From: Oligoflexales bacterium
GTDB taxonomy: Bacteria; Bdellovibrionota_B; Oligoflexia; Oligoflexales; JALZUQ01
Length of the DNA: 64,000 bases
Reading direction: 5' to 3'
Assembly: GCA_023301565.1 (NCBI GenBank)
Contig: JALZUO010000028.1
Span: 17,219 to 81,218, forward strand
The stretch's first letter is position 1, and each line of letters begins with the position of its first letter. The notes beneath the pieces were generated by a model that worked only from the letters and a program-made list of their open reading frames with translations, ran no database searches and had not been told where the DNA came from. Of the stretch, positions 28,554 through 38,835 are shown one piece after another. Position numbers and translations under genes: made by a program.

Positions 28554-28616
28554 TTGGGTGGACAAATCGTAAATACGAACTTCGAAGCTAAAAAAGATTA
28601 AAATAAGGTAAAAACA

Positions 28617-29648
28617 ATGGCAACACCTAACCAATTGACTTTAGACGAGTTGGCCCAAAAATTTAGTGCTAAGCTTAGGTTCCCTAACTCGGTAGAAGTG
28701 TCAGCTAAAGATAAATGTATAGATGGTGTAAACAACCTGGCCAGTGCCGGGGCCTGTGATGCTAGCGTATGGAAAGACCCGAGGTACCGCAAACAGTTTT
28801 CCGAAACCAAAGCCGGTGTGGTCTTTGTTAAAGAGTTTCAAGAAGACATTTCTGTAGCGCAGCTTGTACACCCGCATCCAGACGTGGCCTTTGTAAGTCT
28901 AATTCAGTACCTAAACCCAAGCGCTGTAGCCAAACCAGCTCAGAGCACACAAGCCTTTATTGCAGGCACGGCAACGGTGGACCCGGCAGCAGAGGTGCAG
29001 GCCGGCGCCTATATTGGCGAAGGTGCTGTGGTAGAGGCTGGCGCCATCCTGCATGCAGGTAGCTATGTTGGCTCAAATGCAAAAGTAGGTAAGGGCACGG
29101 TGCTACATGCAAATGCAGTTTTAGAGGCAGGCTGTGTTACAGGAAAAAACTGCATTTTGTTCGCCGGTGCGGTGGTCGGCGCAGACGGTTTTGGTTATGT
29201 TGGCGAGGCACCTGGTCAAAACCCCGAACATCCAGCTGGAAGAATCCTAAAGGTGCCGCAGATTGGCAATGTGGTCCTTGGCGACAGGGTGGAAATAGGC
29301 GCAACGACAACGGTTGATCGCGCAGCTTTTGGCTCTACTATTTTAGGAAATGACGTGAAACTCGATTGCAAGGTACAGGTAGGACACAACTGTGAGATTG
29401 GCGCATGCACGGTAATCTCAGGTATGACTGCTATTGCCGGTTCTGCAAAAATAGGACGTTGGTGTTTGATTGGCGGCGTTGTCGCCATCAAAGGGCATAC
29501 GGTGATGACAGACGGCGTGCAGATTGCCGCATGCTCCGTGGTAGGGCGCAGCGTCCGGGAAGCCGGGCAGTATGGTGGCGACCCTATTGTACCCATAGAT
29601 GTGTGGCGGAGAAACAAACTAAAGCAGGCTAGGGAAATGCGGCGGTGA
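28617..29648 (+). CDS. lpxD: UDP-3-O-(3-hydroxymyristoyl)glucosamine N-acyltransferase
   Basis: Hexapeptide repeats (GAYIGEGAVVEAGAILHAGSYVG), GADGFGYV, QIGNVVLGDRVEIGATTTVDRAAFG. Confidence 0.95.
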   Translation: MATPNQLTLDELAQKFSAKLRFPNSVEVSAKDKCIDGVNNLASAGACDASVWKDPRYRKQFSETKAGVVFVKEFQEDISVAQLVHPHPDVAFVSLIQYLNPSAVAKPAQSTQAFIAGTATVDPAAEVQAGAYIGEGAVVEAGAILHAGSYVGSNAKVGKGTVLHANAVLEAGCVTGKNCILFAGAVVGADGFGYVGEAPGQNPEHPAGRILKVPQIGNVVLGDRVEIGATTTVDRAAFGSTILGNDVKLDCKVQVGHNCEIGACTVISGMTAIAGSAKIGRWCLIGGVVAIKGHTVMTDGVQIAACSVVGRSVREAGQYGGDPIVPIDVWRRNKLKQAREMRR

Positions 29649-29885
29649 AAGTGGGGCTGCAAGATCCGTCTCAGAAGTGCTTCCGTTTTGAATAGAGACT
29701 AAATGAATGATTCAGTTTTTCCATTTTCTACAAAATGTAGCAAAGCTTTAAAGTACTCGATTTTCTTATACCTACTTAAAAACAAACAATACTTTATCTT
29801 GGCTGGACCTAATACTTACTGAGCAGCCCTGAATAAAGCGCTGTAGGCGTCGCACCAACTTTTACAGCAGGGGTAGGTATAAAGT

Positions 29886-30119
29886 CTAAAGCCTGACCGT
29901 TCCATCACCTGAAGTAGTCTCGCTACTTGCGATAGGCTCTACCTTTTCGAATGCATTGCTAGTGTCGTATACGGGTTTAGGTATAAAGGGGTCTTGGGGA
30001 TATTCGTAGTCTGTGGATTGCCAGAAGAAAGCGCTGATTAAAAGTGCTACAAAAAAATACAGCAAGAGCTTGCCCTGACGGGTGTGAAGCTCTTGCTGGT
30101 TTTGTATACGCCTGTGCAT
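29886..30119 (-). CDS. Small membrane-anchored protein of unknown function
   Basis: 77 aa with one hydrophobic segment (KLLLYFFVALLISAFFW); immediately upstream in a non-antisense position. Confidence 0.35.
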   Translation of the reverse strand: MHRRIQNQQELHTRQGKLLLYFFVALLISAFFWQSTDYEYPQDPFIPKPVYDTSNAFEKVEPIASSETTSGDGTVRL

Positions 30120-30208
30120 CTCTTGGGTTCCTTATTGTTAGTAAGTTACCCCTTCTTTTAGCAAAAGCCAAATTAGAAGACATTAAGACGCGGAAGAAGA
30201 AAAAGTGA

Positions 30209-30388
30209 TTACTTCTTCTTACTTTTGTTGATTTTTACTTCTTTGAACTCAACGTGCTTTTTTACGACTGGGTCATATTTTTTGACACGTACTTTGTCGC
30301 AGTTTTTTCCGCGAGTGGTTGTGTAAAAAAAGCCTGTTCCAGCAGTAGATTCAAGCCTGATTTTCTCACGAGTGACTTTTTTTGCCAT
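30209..30388 (-). CDS. rpmG: 50S ribosomal protein L33
   Basis: Translated by hand from the minus strand: [59 protein letters not shown] (59 aa); shorter than the ORF track's apparent cutoff. Confidence 0.93.
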   Translation of the reverse strand: MAKKVTREKIRLESTAGTGFFYTTTRGKNCDKVRVKKYDPVVKKHVEFKEVKINKSKKK

Positions 30389-30659
30389 CTCTTTTTCCTT
30401 ACTTGGTTTTGCCTTTACTCAAAAAGAAGCTGCCTATGCACCCGCTTTTGAAGGCTGATTCGAATTCTAGGTGCTTTCAATGCACCCAAATACACCTTAA
30501 GCCCCCAAAATTACACCTACCTATAGGGGAATGCAAGTGGCTGGCATCAAGGGTCTCGAAGATTTTGCTTTGTTTGCATAAAAAACTTGCAGTTTCAATC
30601 CAATCTACGAGGGAGAGCCTGATAAGATATTGTTATTGCGGATAACTTTGGAGCAGCTT

Positions 30660-32132
30660 ATGCGATTATTTGGTGGGTGGAGCTTGTGCATTTGGTTGGC
30701 TTTGTGGAGCTATTCGGTAAATGCTCAGACCAGCAATGTATCAGACCTTAGGTCTTCGGTGTTTAAGATCATCACTATCAGCGCCTCGCCTGATTACAGA
30801 AACCCGTGGAACGATTTTTCACCTTCTCAATCTTTTGGTACCGGATTTTATATAGGTCAAAAGCTTATTTTGACAAACGCGCACGTAGTGGCTGAACACC
30901 GTTATGTCATGGTGCAAAAAGACGGTGAGGCCAGGCCTGTAAGAGCCAAGGTCTTGTTTCAAGGCCATGATTGTGACCTAGCAATTTTGAGTGTCGATGA
31001 CGCTGCGTTTTTTCAAAACATAAAGCCTCTGACTTTAGGGGGCGTCCCTAGGCTTTTGTCTCCGGTTCAAGCGATTGGCTACCCAGTGGGTGGAGAGCAG
31101 CTTTCGATCACAGACGGTGTCGTAAGCCGAATGGGGTTTAATGTTTATTCTCACGACGGTTTTGCCCAGCATTTTTTAATCCAAGTTGATTCGGCGATTA
31201 ACCCAGGAAACAGCGGCGGGCCGGTGGTTCAAGGTGGCAAAGTAGTAGGGGTGGCCTTTCAAGGCCGAACCACAGCGCAAAGCACGGGCTACATTATTCC
31301 TACACCTGTAGTCGAACGGTTTTTAACAGACATTTCAGATGGCAAGTACGACGGACACCCGTTTCACGGGTTATCGCTTCAAAAATGGTCGATGACAAAC
31401 CCGAGTTTACGTAAGTTTATGAAAAAAAGTGACGTTCAAGGCATCCTGGTTGCGGATGTCGCCGAGTATGAAGGCGTATCAAAGGTGCTTCAAGCAGGTG
31501 ATTTGATCACTGAGATGGAAGGAAAAGCCATTGGTGTCGACGGTAAAATTGAGTACTACCGCGAAAGAGTTGATTTTAGGGTTCTCATAGATCAAAAACA
31601 AGTGGGTGAAAACGTTTCGATGAAAATTGTGCGAAATGGCAAACCGATGGAAGTCAGCTTTAAGGCTGGCAGCCGCCGCAAACACTACAAGCGCAATACA
31701 GTTTATAAAAAAAGGCCTCCTTATGCTGTTGTTGGCGGCATGGTTTTTACACCATTGACAAGAAACCTTTTAGAGACCTGGGGCAAGTCTTGGTACCTCG
31801 AATCGCCTCTTTCCCTGCGTAGAATCCACGCTTATTATGAGCACTCAGAGCTTGCCGGCCGCGACGATGTCATTGTCTATGTGCAAAAGCTTGGGTCTCG
31901 CATCAACAGCTACGTGCAGACGCCCAAGTTTGCCATTGTTAAGTCTGTTCAGGGTAAAGAGCCCAAAAGCTTTTCCGAGTTTGTAGAGCTAACGCAAAAC
32001 TATGATGGAAAATTTTTGAAGATCGACTACTTTTTTGATGAGATACCTACTTTTTTAAGTCAAGAATCAAGAAAAGAAGCAGAGGCTGAGATTCTTCAGT
32101 CGTTTCGAATTCAAAAAGGTTTTGTTCTTTAA
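30660..32132 (+). CDS. HtrA/DegP-like trypsin-type serine protease with PDZ-like domain
   Basis: Signal peptide; LTNAHVVAEH (His), HDCDLAILSV (Asp), NPGNSGGPVV (Ser). Confidence 0.88.
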   Translation: MRLFGGWSLCIWLALWSYSVNAQTSNVSDLRSSVFKIITISASPDYRNPWNDFSPSQSFGTGFYIGQKLILTNAHVVAEHRYVMVQKDGEARPVRAKVLFQGHDCDLAILSVDDAAFFQNIKPLTLGGVPRLLSPVQAIGYPVGGEQLSITDGVVSRMGFNVYSHDGFAQHFLIQVDSAINPGNSGGPVVQGGKVVGVAFQGRTTAQSTGYIIPTPVVERFLTDISDGKYDGHPFHGLSLQKWSMTNPSLRKFMKKSDVQGILVADVAEYEGVSKVLQAGDLITEMEGKAIGVDGKIEYYRERVDFRVLIDQKQVGENVSMKIVRNGKPMEVSFKAGSRRKHYKRNTVYKKRPPYAVVGGMVFTPLTRNLLETWGKSWYLESPLSLRRIHAYYEHSELAGRDDVIVYVQKLGSRINSYVQTPKFAIVKSVQGKEPKSFSEFVELTQNYDGKFLKIDYFFDEIPTFLSQESRKEAEAEILQSFRIQKGFVL

Positions 32133-32154
32133 ACGCTTGCTCTAGGAGCTTTCA

Positions 32155-33654
32155 GTGAAAAATATTTATTTATCTGGATATAAAACAGCAGGAAAGCAGC
32201 TTATGTATAAACTTGGAATCATCGCAGTACTCTTTTCGGTTTTCATTTCGTCTTTTAGTTGTGTCCCGACTAGCGTGCTAGATCACAAAAACAGCATTGC
32301 GCTGATGAATGTAACTCGCTTAGATCCAGATTTTGAAGCGCCTTGGCTCATGCTTCCGCCTAAGCAAACCGCTGCCTTTGCTTTTTTTCTTTCTGACGAC
32401 ACGCTACTTACAACCTATAAGTTTTTGCAAAACACTAGGCTTGTCGATGCACAGCTTGTGGGAGAGAGTGAAAAACGCGAAGCAGAAGTATCTTTTTTTG
32501 ATCCAGATGTAGGCTACGCACTTCTCAAGCTAAAAGAGCCGATCAAGGACGCTAACCCTTACAGCTTGTTGAATGAGGAGCTTTCCATTGGTAAAAAGTG
32601 TACGGGCATACGGGTGGAAAAGGGCGATCAAATCAAAGAGGTAGAGCTGACCCTTGAAAGGGTTGAGATGGGTGAGATTTCGACGAGCTTAAGGCGAGTG
32701 CCGCAATATATTTTTAGCGGTGAGTCCGATGGTTTTGGTTTGAACCAGCCACTACTATGCGGAAGCATGTTAGCTGGGCTGATTGTTGCAAAAGGCGACG
32801 ATGAACTTACGGTGACCCCTTCTTTTTTGATGAAGGATTTTTTATCTCGCTCCAAGAAAAAAGAGTACATAGGCTATGCGAGTCTAGGCGTTTCTACAGA
32901 CGCTGTGTTGGATAAAAATCGCTTGGAGTATATGGGGATTGAAAAGGGACAGACAGGACTCGTTGTCCGCTACATTTTACCTGATAGCCCAGCTGCCAAG
33001 CATTTAAAAGCGGGAGATTTTATCACAGATTTGGATGGACACGCTTTGGACGAGTATGGGTACATCGAACATAAAAAATGGGGCAAAATTAAGTTCCACT
33101 ATGTGGTTTCGAAGAAATCTCCTGGAGAGTCAATCAAAGTTACGCGGTATCGTGATGGAAAAAAAGAGTCTGTTTCTTGGGAGCTCGATCGCTTTGATTC
33201 AAATACAGGCCTACTGCATGTGAACTCAAAAAACTCGCTACAGTTAGACCATGAAATCATCGGTGGAATGATTTTTCAAGAGCTCAGCTTAGGCTACTTA
33301 AAAGTCTGGGGTAAAAACTGGTACAAGACAGCACCACTGCGGTTGATGCAGATATTTTCGCAGTCTAACTTTGAACGTGAAAAGAAGGGCGAGCGTGTAG
33401 TAGTCCTCAACAAAGTACTGGCCGACTCGGTCAATGAAGGCTACCAGGACCTGCAAAGCCTTATTTTAGATTCGGTTAATGGCAAAAAGATACAATCCTT
33501 GGCTGATCTGCGAAAAATCATTAAGGATTTCCCTATGTTAGTTGACGGCAAAAAGTTTGCAAAGTTTGAGTTTAGGTTCCTTGAGGGCATGGCTGTTCTG
33601 GGATACGAGGCGATTGCTGCGTCCGAAAAAAGGATTGCCCAAAAGTACTTGTAA
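32155..33654 (+). CDS. HtrA-like lipoprotein lacking the catalytic triad (pseudoprotease)
   Basis: Lipobox FSCVPTS; shares PDZ/C-terminal architecture with the upstream gene, but positions aligned to His/Asp/Ser read LLTTYKFL, PDVGYALLKL and LNQPLLCGSM. Confidence 0.65.
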   Translation: MKNIYLSGYKTAGKQLMYKLGIIAVLFSVFISSFSCVPTSVLDHKNSIALMNVTRLDPDFEAPWLMLPPKQTAAFAFFLSDDTLLTTYKFLQNTRLVDAQLVGESEKREAEVSFFDPDVGYALLKLKEPIKDANPYSLLNEELSIGKKCTGIRVEKGDQIKEVELTLERVEMGEISTSLRRVPQYIFSGESDGFGLNQPLLCGSMLAGLIVAKGDDELTVTPSFLMKDFLSRSKKKEYIGYASLGVSTDAVLDKNRLEYMGIEKGQTGLVVRYILPDSPAAKHLKAGDFITDLDGHALDEYGYIEHKKWGKIKFHYVVSKKSPGESIKVTRYRDGKKESVSWELDRFDSNTGLLHVNSKNSLQLDHEIIGGMIFQELSLGYLKVWGKNWYKTAPLRLMQIFSQSNFEREKKGERVVVLNKVLADSVNEGYQDLQSLILDSVNGKKIQSLADLRKIIKDFPMLVDGKKFAKFEFRFLEGMAVLGYEAIAASEKRIAQKYL

Positions 33655-33698
33655 GCCTTAAGTTGGTGCTTCGCCTTTTTCTAAGGTAGGGGGATTTT

Positions 33699-34970
33699 GT
33701 GCACCAAACCAAAAATGAAACAAATTATGACGTAGTCGTGGTCGGTGGCGGGGCTGCAGGCTACTTTGCTGCTCTGAGCCTTTGTGAGCTTTCGGACGCT
33801 CCTTTAAAGGTGCTGATCTTAGAGGCGCAAAAGAGCTGCCTTGCGAAGGTGAAAATTTCAGGGGGCGGACGCTGCAACATTACCCATAACCTGATGGACC
33901 CCAAAGAGCTTATTAAAGGCTACCCGAGAGGCCGCAAAGAGATGCTTGGGCCTTTTTATCATTGGGGTCCGCAGCAGATGCTCGACTGGTTTCAAAAGCA
34001 CGGTTTGGACCACAAAATCGAAGCTGACGGACGGATCTTCCCCTTAAAAAACACCTCACAAGCAGTTATAGACTGTTTTGAATCGCTCGCCTTAAAGTAT
34101 GGCATCGAGGTCGAAACCCGGCAAATGGTTGAGTCGATCGAACGTCGTGAAGCTCGGTTTTGGCTGCAGACACCGACGCGTAGCATCGGCACCAAAAAGC
34201 TTCTGCTGGCAACTGGAGGTTCGCGTGCAGGCCACAAGCTAGCAGAAGGTTTGGGGCATAGCCTTACTTCTACCTTCCCGAGTATTTTTACGTTTAAAGT
34301 AGCAGATAAAAATCTGCATGCCCTCTCGGGCCTTAGCTTGCAAGATGTTTCGGTAGAGCTTCGTGCAGGCCCTAAGTCTTTTACAGCCCGTGGCCCGCTG
34401 CTTGTGACCCACTGGGGCCTTTCCGGGCCTTCTGTCTTAAAGGTTTCAGCTTTTGCTGCTGGCGAGCTAGCAGCTATTAAGTACCGGTCTTTGTTTGCTT
34501 TAGATTTTTTTCCAGACCAAAGTAAAGAAGAGCTTTTCACGCGGCTAGAGGTCATTGCCCGTAAAAATCCAAAGAAAAAAGTTGCCACGACCCCTTTTGA
34601 GCCAATTCCAAAACGATTTTGGCAATACCTGGTGCAAAACCAGGCCTTAGATTCTGCTTTTTGGAATGACGAGTGGAATAAGCTCAGTGAAAAACAGCTT
34701 TTGGAGTTTGCCGGCAGGCTTAAAAAATTCGAGCTACACCTTGCTGGCAGGGCTGTTTACAAAGACGAGTTTGTCACAGGCGGCGGGGTAGAAAACAAGG
34801 GGGTGGATTTTAGGACCATGCAAAGCAAACTTGTCGAAGGTCTTTATTTTTCAGGAGAAATCTTAAATGTGGACGGGATTACCGGGGGGTTCAACTTTCA
34901 AAATGCTTGGACTACTGGGCGTCTTTGTGGTCAGCATCTTGCGAAAGTACTTGAGCCTATTTGCTCGTAA
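33699..34970 (+). CDS. NAD(P)/FAD-dependent oxidoreductase (HI0933/BaiN family)
   Basis: VVVVGGGAAGYFAALSL, KVKISGGGRCNITHN, FVTGGGVENKGVDFRTM, LNVDGITGGFNFQNAWTTG. Confidence 0.92.
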   Translation: MHQTKNETNYDVVVVGGGAAGYFAALSLCELSDAPLKVLILEAQKSCLAKVKISGGGRCNITHNLMDPKELIKGYPRGRKEMLGPFYHWGPQQMLDWFQKHGLDHKIEADGRIFPLKNTSQAVIDCFESLALKYGIEVETRQMVESIERREARFWLQTPTRSIGTKKLLLATGGSRAGHKLAEGLGHSLTSTFPSIFTFKVADKNLHALSGLSLQDVSVELRAGPKSFTARGPLLVTHWGLSGPSVLKVSAFAAGELAAIKYRSLFALDFFPDQSKEELFTRLEVIARKNPKKKVATTPFEPIPKRFWQYLVQNQALDSAFWNDEWNKLSEKQLLEFAGRLKKFELHLAGRAVYKDEFVTGGGVENKGVDFRTMQSKLVEGLYFSGEILNVDGITGGFNFQNAWTTGRLCGQHLAKVLEPICS

Positions 34971-36072
34971 CCTTGGCTTCGGGGAAAATAACTTTAAAGG
35001 TTGTGCCTGCTTTGTGTTTGCTTTCGACTTCGATTCTTCCACCCATGTTCTCCATGATGCGAAAGCATATAGATAGCCCTAAACCTGTGCCCTCGCCAGG
35101 GTCTTTGGTTGTAAAAAAAGGGTCAAAGATCTTCTTTAGATTTTCTTCGCTAATCCCTTTTCCAGAATCTCTAAAACAAATCACAAGCTCTGAGCCAATT
35201 TTTTTTGCATCGATATTTAGCTCGCCACCCCCAGGCATTGCTTGGATGCCATTTTGGATGATATTCAAAAAAACTTGGATGACAGAGTTTTTGTTTCCGG
35301 AAATAGTGAAATTTTCTATTTCACCGCTAGTGGTGATTCTAACGTTTTGGTATTTCGAAGCTAAAGCACCAAACTTTTCGGCTACTTTTAATGCTTCTGC
35401 TAGCTCGAAGCTCTCTTTTTTACCGTCACTACTCGAACGTGCAAACTCTAGCAGTTGTTTTACAATCTCTTTGCAGCGTTGAGCAGCCGACTCAATCTCC
35501 ACGATGTCTTGAAAAACAGGGTTGTTTTGTTCTACTTCGCGCAAAAGCATCTGTGAAAAGACGAGTATGCCACCTAGAGGGTTGTTGATCTCGTGCGCGA
35601 TGCCTCCGGCCAAAAGACCAATCGAGGCGAGCTTTTCTTGTTGTAGTAGCTGTTTTTCCATTTTTTTTGCGGCTGTGCGATCACGGTAAACGTGCACATA
35701 CTGATCTTTTACTCCAGGTATTGGCTGAGAAGAAACCTCATAAGTGCGTTCGCCTTGAATGTCTTTTAACTCAAACTGAAAGGCTTCAGACTTATCTGTA
35801 CTTTGTTTTAGCTTGCATCCGCTGCATGGCTTGTTTAATCCAGCAAAAACTTCGTAGCACTTTTTCCCCACAATTTCTTTGGGATTTAGGTCCTGTAGTT
35901 TTGCGGCTGCTCGGTTTGAACGCTGTATCTCATACTGGCCGTCAATGATCATCAAAGGGTCAACCAAGGCGTCAACGGTTGCTAGCCACTGACGCTTAAT
36001 CTGCTCAATAAAGGCGAGCTCTTCGGACCTTTGGTCTTTATCGGTTCCTTTTGGAAGTTTTGATGCGCCCAT
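34957..36072 (-). CDS. PAS-domain sensor histidine kinase
   Basis: PAS region with Cys cluster (CYEVFAGLNKPCSGCKL); H-box LAGGIAHEINNPLGGIL; N/G boxes IIQNGIQAMPGGG, GTGLGLSI. Confidence 0.92.
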   Translation of the reverse strand: MGASKLPKGTDKDQRSEELAFIEQIKRQWLATVDALVDPLMIIDGQYEIQRSNRAAAKLQDLNPKEIVGKKCYEVFAGLNKPCSGCKLKQSTDKSEAFQFELKDIQGERTYEVSSQPIPGVKDQYVHVYRDRTAAKKMEKQLLQQEKLASIGLLAGGIAHEINNPLGGILVFSQMLLREVEQNNPVFQDIVEIESAAQRCKEIVKQLLEFARSSSDGKKESFELAEALKVAEKFGALASKYQNVRITTSGEIENFTISGNKNSVIQVFLNIIQNGIQAMPGGGELNIDAKKIGSELVICFRDSGKGISEENLKKIFDPFFTTKDPGEGTGLGLSICFRIMENMGGRIEVESKHKAGTTFKVIFPEAKVTSK

Positions 36073-36084
36073 ATCCTTAGTCCA

Positions 36085-38586
36085 TCAATGCTTTACAGCA
36101 TTTCCAGAAGAATCTTTCCCGGAAACCTGCTCAGTTATTTTTTGCAGTTTTGCAAGCAAGTCATCTTTTTTCTTACGTGTAGAAGAGGCTTCATCCCAGG
36201 CTAGGGCGTGGATAAGAACCTGGTCCATGTGCTTTACGCAGTGAATTGTAAGGTTTTTAAGGATGTTCTTTGGAATATCTTCGATATCTTTACGGTTATC
36301 TTCTGGAATCACAATGACTTTGATGCCACCACGGTGAGCTGCAAGAAGCTTTTCTTTAAGTCCTCCAATAGGCAAGACGCGGCCGCGCAAAGTGATCTCT
36401 CCTGTCATCGCCACAAACCTGTTTACTGGCCTGCCTGTGATTGCACTTGTAAGTGCTGTTGCCATGCAGATACCAGCCGAAGGACCGTCTTTCGGGATGG
36501 CTCCTTCTGGCACATGAATATGAACATCTAATTTCTCATAAAACTTTTTATCTAAGCCAAGAAAGTCAGCTCTGGTTCGAACATAACTCCAAGCTGCGTG
36601 CGCAGACTCTTGCATGACCTCGCCGAGTTTACCTGTGATGCGAAGCTTACCGTTACCCGGGAAGGTTGCAACTTCAACCTCTAGAAGGTCTCCGCCTACT
36701 TGCGTCCAAGCCAGTCCCATGCAGATTCCGATTTCATTGAGGTCGTTTCGTAGACCAATGCGGTACCGTCTTGGGCCTAGGTATTTGCGTACACTTGCAT
36801 CCGTAACTTTTTCTTTGATTTTTAAATCGTCTATGTTTGCTTTGAACTCTTCATCGCCAGTTTTTTTACCGTCTTTGAAGTATTTATCTAGGTGCTTACG
36901 AGCTAGTTTGCGAAAAACAGACCCGATTTCACGCTCTAAATTACGAACGCCAGCTTCACGGGTGTAGTACTGAATAAGCTCGCGAATTGCCTTGTTATCA
37001 AAGTTAATTTCTTGATCTTTAAGCCCTGTTTCTTTTTGCTGCCTATCTACCAGGTACTGCGATGCAATCGACTCTTTTTCTTCTTCCGTGTAGCCGGACA
37101 GTTGAATCATCTCTAGGCGGTCCAGTAGGGGCCCTGGAATGGTGTGGGTCGAGTTGGCTGTAGCTAAAAACAAAACACGTGAAAGGTCATAGTCTAGATC
37201 TAAGTAGTGATCTTGAAAGGTGTTGTTTTGCTGCGGGTCAAGAACTTCAAGAAGTGCCGCTGAAGGGTCTCCGCGGTGGTCTCTACCTAGCTTGTCAATC
37301 TCGTCAAGCAAGATCACAGGGTTAGAAGTCTTTGCTCTTTTTAACGCACGCATGATCTTTCCTGGCATCGCACCGATGTAGGTTCTTCTGTGGCCACGGA
37401 TTTCAGCCTCATCGCTTACACCACCCAAACTCATACGAACAAACTCCCGGCCGGTTGCTTTTGCAACGCTTCGGGCAAGGCTTGTTTTACCAACCCCAGG
37501 AGGGCCTACCAAGCAAAGGATTGGACCTTTGGGCGTTTCAACCAAGGAGGAAACACTTAGGTATTCAATGATGCGGTCTTTGATCTTTTCAAGGCCATAA
37601 TGGTCACCATCTAAGATGCTTTTGGCCTTTGCTGTATCCTTGGACTCTTCCGAAAAATCTCCCCAAGGAAGTCCTAGTACCGTGTCCATGTAGTTGCGAA
37701 CTACAGTTGCCTCGGCTGACATGGGGGACATTTGCTTTAGTTTTTTAAACTCTTTTGTGAGCTTTTCTCTAGCTTCTTTGGAAAGTTTTTTTTCCTTGAT
37801 TTGCTTTTCTATGTCTGCAATTTCATTGCGCCCATCGTCGCGCTCTCCAAGCTCTTTTTGAATGGCCTGCATTTGCTCGTTTAGGTAGTATTCCTTTTGA
37901 GTTTTTTCCATCTGGCGTTTTACACGCGCTCTAATTCTTTTTTCTACACGCATGATTTCAATTTCAGATTGAATAAAGCCATAGAGCTCTTCTAGGCGGA
38001 CTCTAGAGTCTGTTTGTTCGAGGAGCCTTTGCTTATCTGCAAGCTTCAAGTTGCTAAGCTGAGCGACTAGGGTGTCTGCAAGCTTAGATTCATCTTCGAT
38101 TCCCGTGATGGAAAGAAGCATCTCTGGTGCAATCCGCTTGTTTAGCCTTACATAGTTATCAAAAGCTGTTTTTACAGTGCGAACCAACGCTTCGTTTTCA
38201 ATGCCTTTATCGGCAGCTTCTGGCAAGACTTCTGCATCGACTAAAAATACGCGATCTGTTTCTACGAATTCTTTGATCTTAGCTCTGCTCTTTCCTTCGA
38301 CCAGTACTTTTACGGTTCCGTCGGGTAGGGGAAGCATCTGCACGATTTCAGCAATGGTGCCGACTTCAAATATGTCGGTTTCAGATGGTTTGTTTGTTTT
38401 GGCTTTTTTCTGTGCGGACAAAAGGATCATGCGTCCAGTAGACTCTGCTTCTTCTAGTGCGCGGATAGACTTTTCTCTACCTACAAATAACGGTACAACC
38501 GTGGAAGGAAAGACAATGATGTCTCTGAGCGGCAACAGGGGAAGCCTGATTCCGTTGGTCGGTGCTTTGTTTTCTTGATCAGCCAT
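36085..38586 (-). CDS. lon: ATP-dependent protease La
   Basis: [35 protein letters not shown], catalytic [14 protein letters not shown]. Confidence 0.98.
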   Translation of the reverse strand: MADQENKAPTNGIRLPLLPLRDIIVFPSTVVPLFVGREKSIRALEEAESTGRMILLSAQKKAKTNKPSETDIFEVGTIAEIVQMLPLPDGTVKVLVEGKSRAKIKEFVETDRVFLVDAEVLPEAADKGIENEALVRTVKTAFDNYVRLNKRIAPEMLLSITGIEDESKLADTLVAQLSNLKLADKQRLLEQTDSRVRLEELYGFIQSEIEIMRVEKRIRARVKRQMEKTQKEYYLNEQMQAIQKELGERDDGRNEIADIEKQIKEKKLSKEAREKLTKEFKKLKQMSPMSAEATVVRNYMDTVLGLPWGDFSEESKDTAKAKSILDGDHYGLEKIKDRIIEYLSVSSLVETPKGPILCLVGPPGVGKTSLARSVAKATGREFVRMSLGGVSDEAEIRGHRRTYIGAMPGKIMRALKRAKTSNPVILLDEIDKLGRDHRGDPSAALLEVLDPQQNNTFQDHYLDLDYDLSRVLFLATANSTHTIPGPLLDRLEMIQLSGYTEEEKESIASQYLVDRQQKETGLKDQEINFDNKAIRELIQYYTREAGVRNLEREIGSVFRKLARKHLDKYFKDGKKTGDEEFKANIDDLKIKEKVTDASVRKYLGPRRYRIGLRNDLNEIGICMGLAWTQVGGDLLEVEVATFPGNGKLRITGKLGEVMQESAHAAWSYVRTRADFLGLDKKFYEKLDVHIHVPEGAIPKDGPSAGICMATALTSAITGRPVNRFVAMTGEITLRGRVLPIGGLKEKLLAAHRGGIKVIVIPEDNRKDIEDIPKNILKNLTIHCVKHMDQVLIHALAWDEASSTRKKKDDLLAKLQKITEQVSGKDSSGNAVKH

Positions 38587-38769
38587 AAGAAACCTCTTTT
38601 CTATCTCAGTTTTCTTTTCGGCTCGATTGATTCAACGGTCAAACAAAATAGAACCGTTTTTTCAGGATTTAGCCTGAATCCATCGAATTCGAAAAGACAC
38701 AACTACCTGAATATTATAGCGCACAAAGTAGGAAAACTTTGCCTGAAAAACGTTCTTTTTGATTAAGCT

Positions 38770-38805
38770 ACCAAGTAGCAAGCAAAGAAAGCTAAGCCAC
38801 TTGGT
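38770..38805 (-). terminator. Hairpin downstream of clpX
   Basis: ACCAAGTAGC (38770-38779) / GCCACTTGGT (38796-38805) inverted repeat between clpX and lon. Confidence 0.45.
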
Positions 38806-38835
38806 GTTGGAGTAAGTTGTTTTGGCAGCTATGCC

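Noticed and set aside
30254-30451. 65-aa plus-strand ORF
   Set aside because: Overlaps rpmG on the opposite strand, which is a far better gene call.
33992-34588. 198-aa minus-strand ORF
   Set aside because: Antisense to the clear HI0933-family oxidoreductase CDS.
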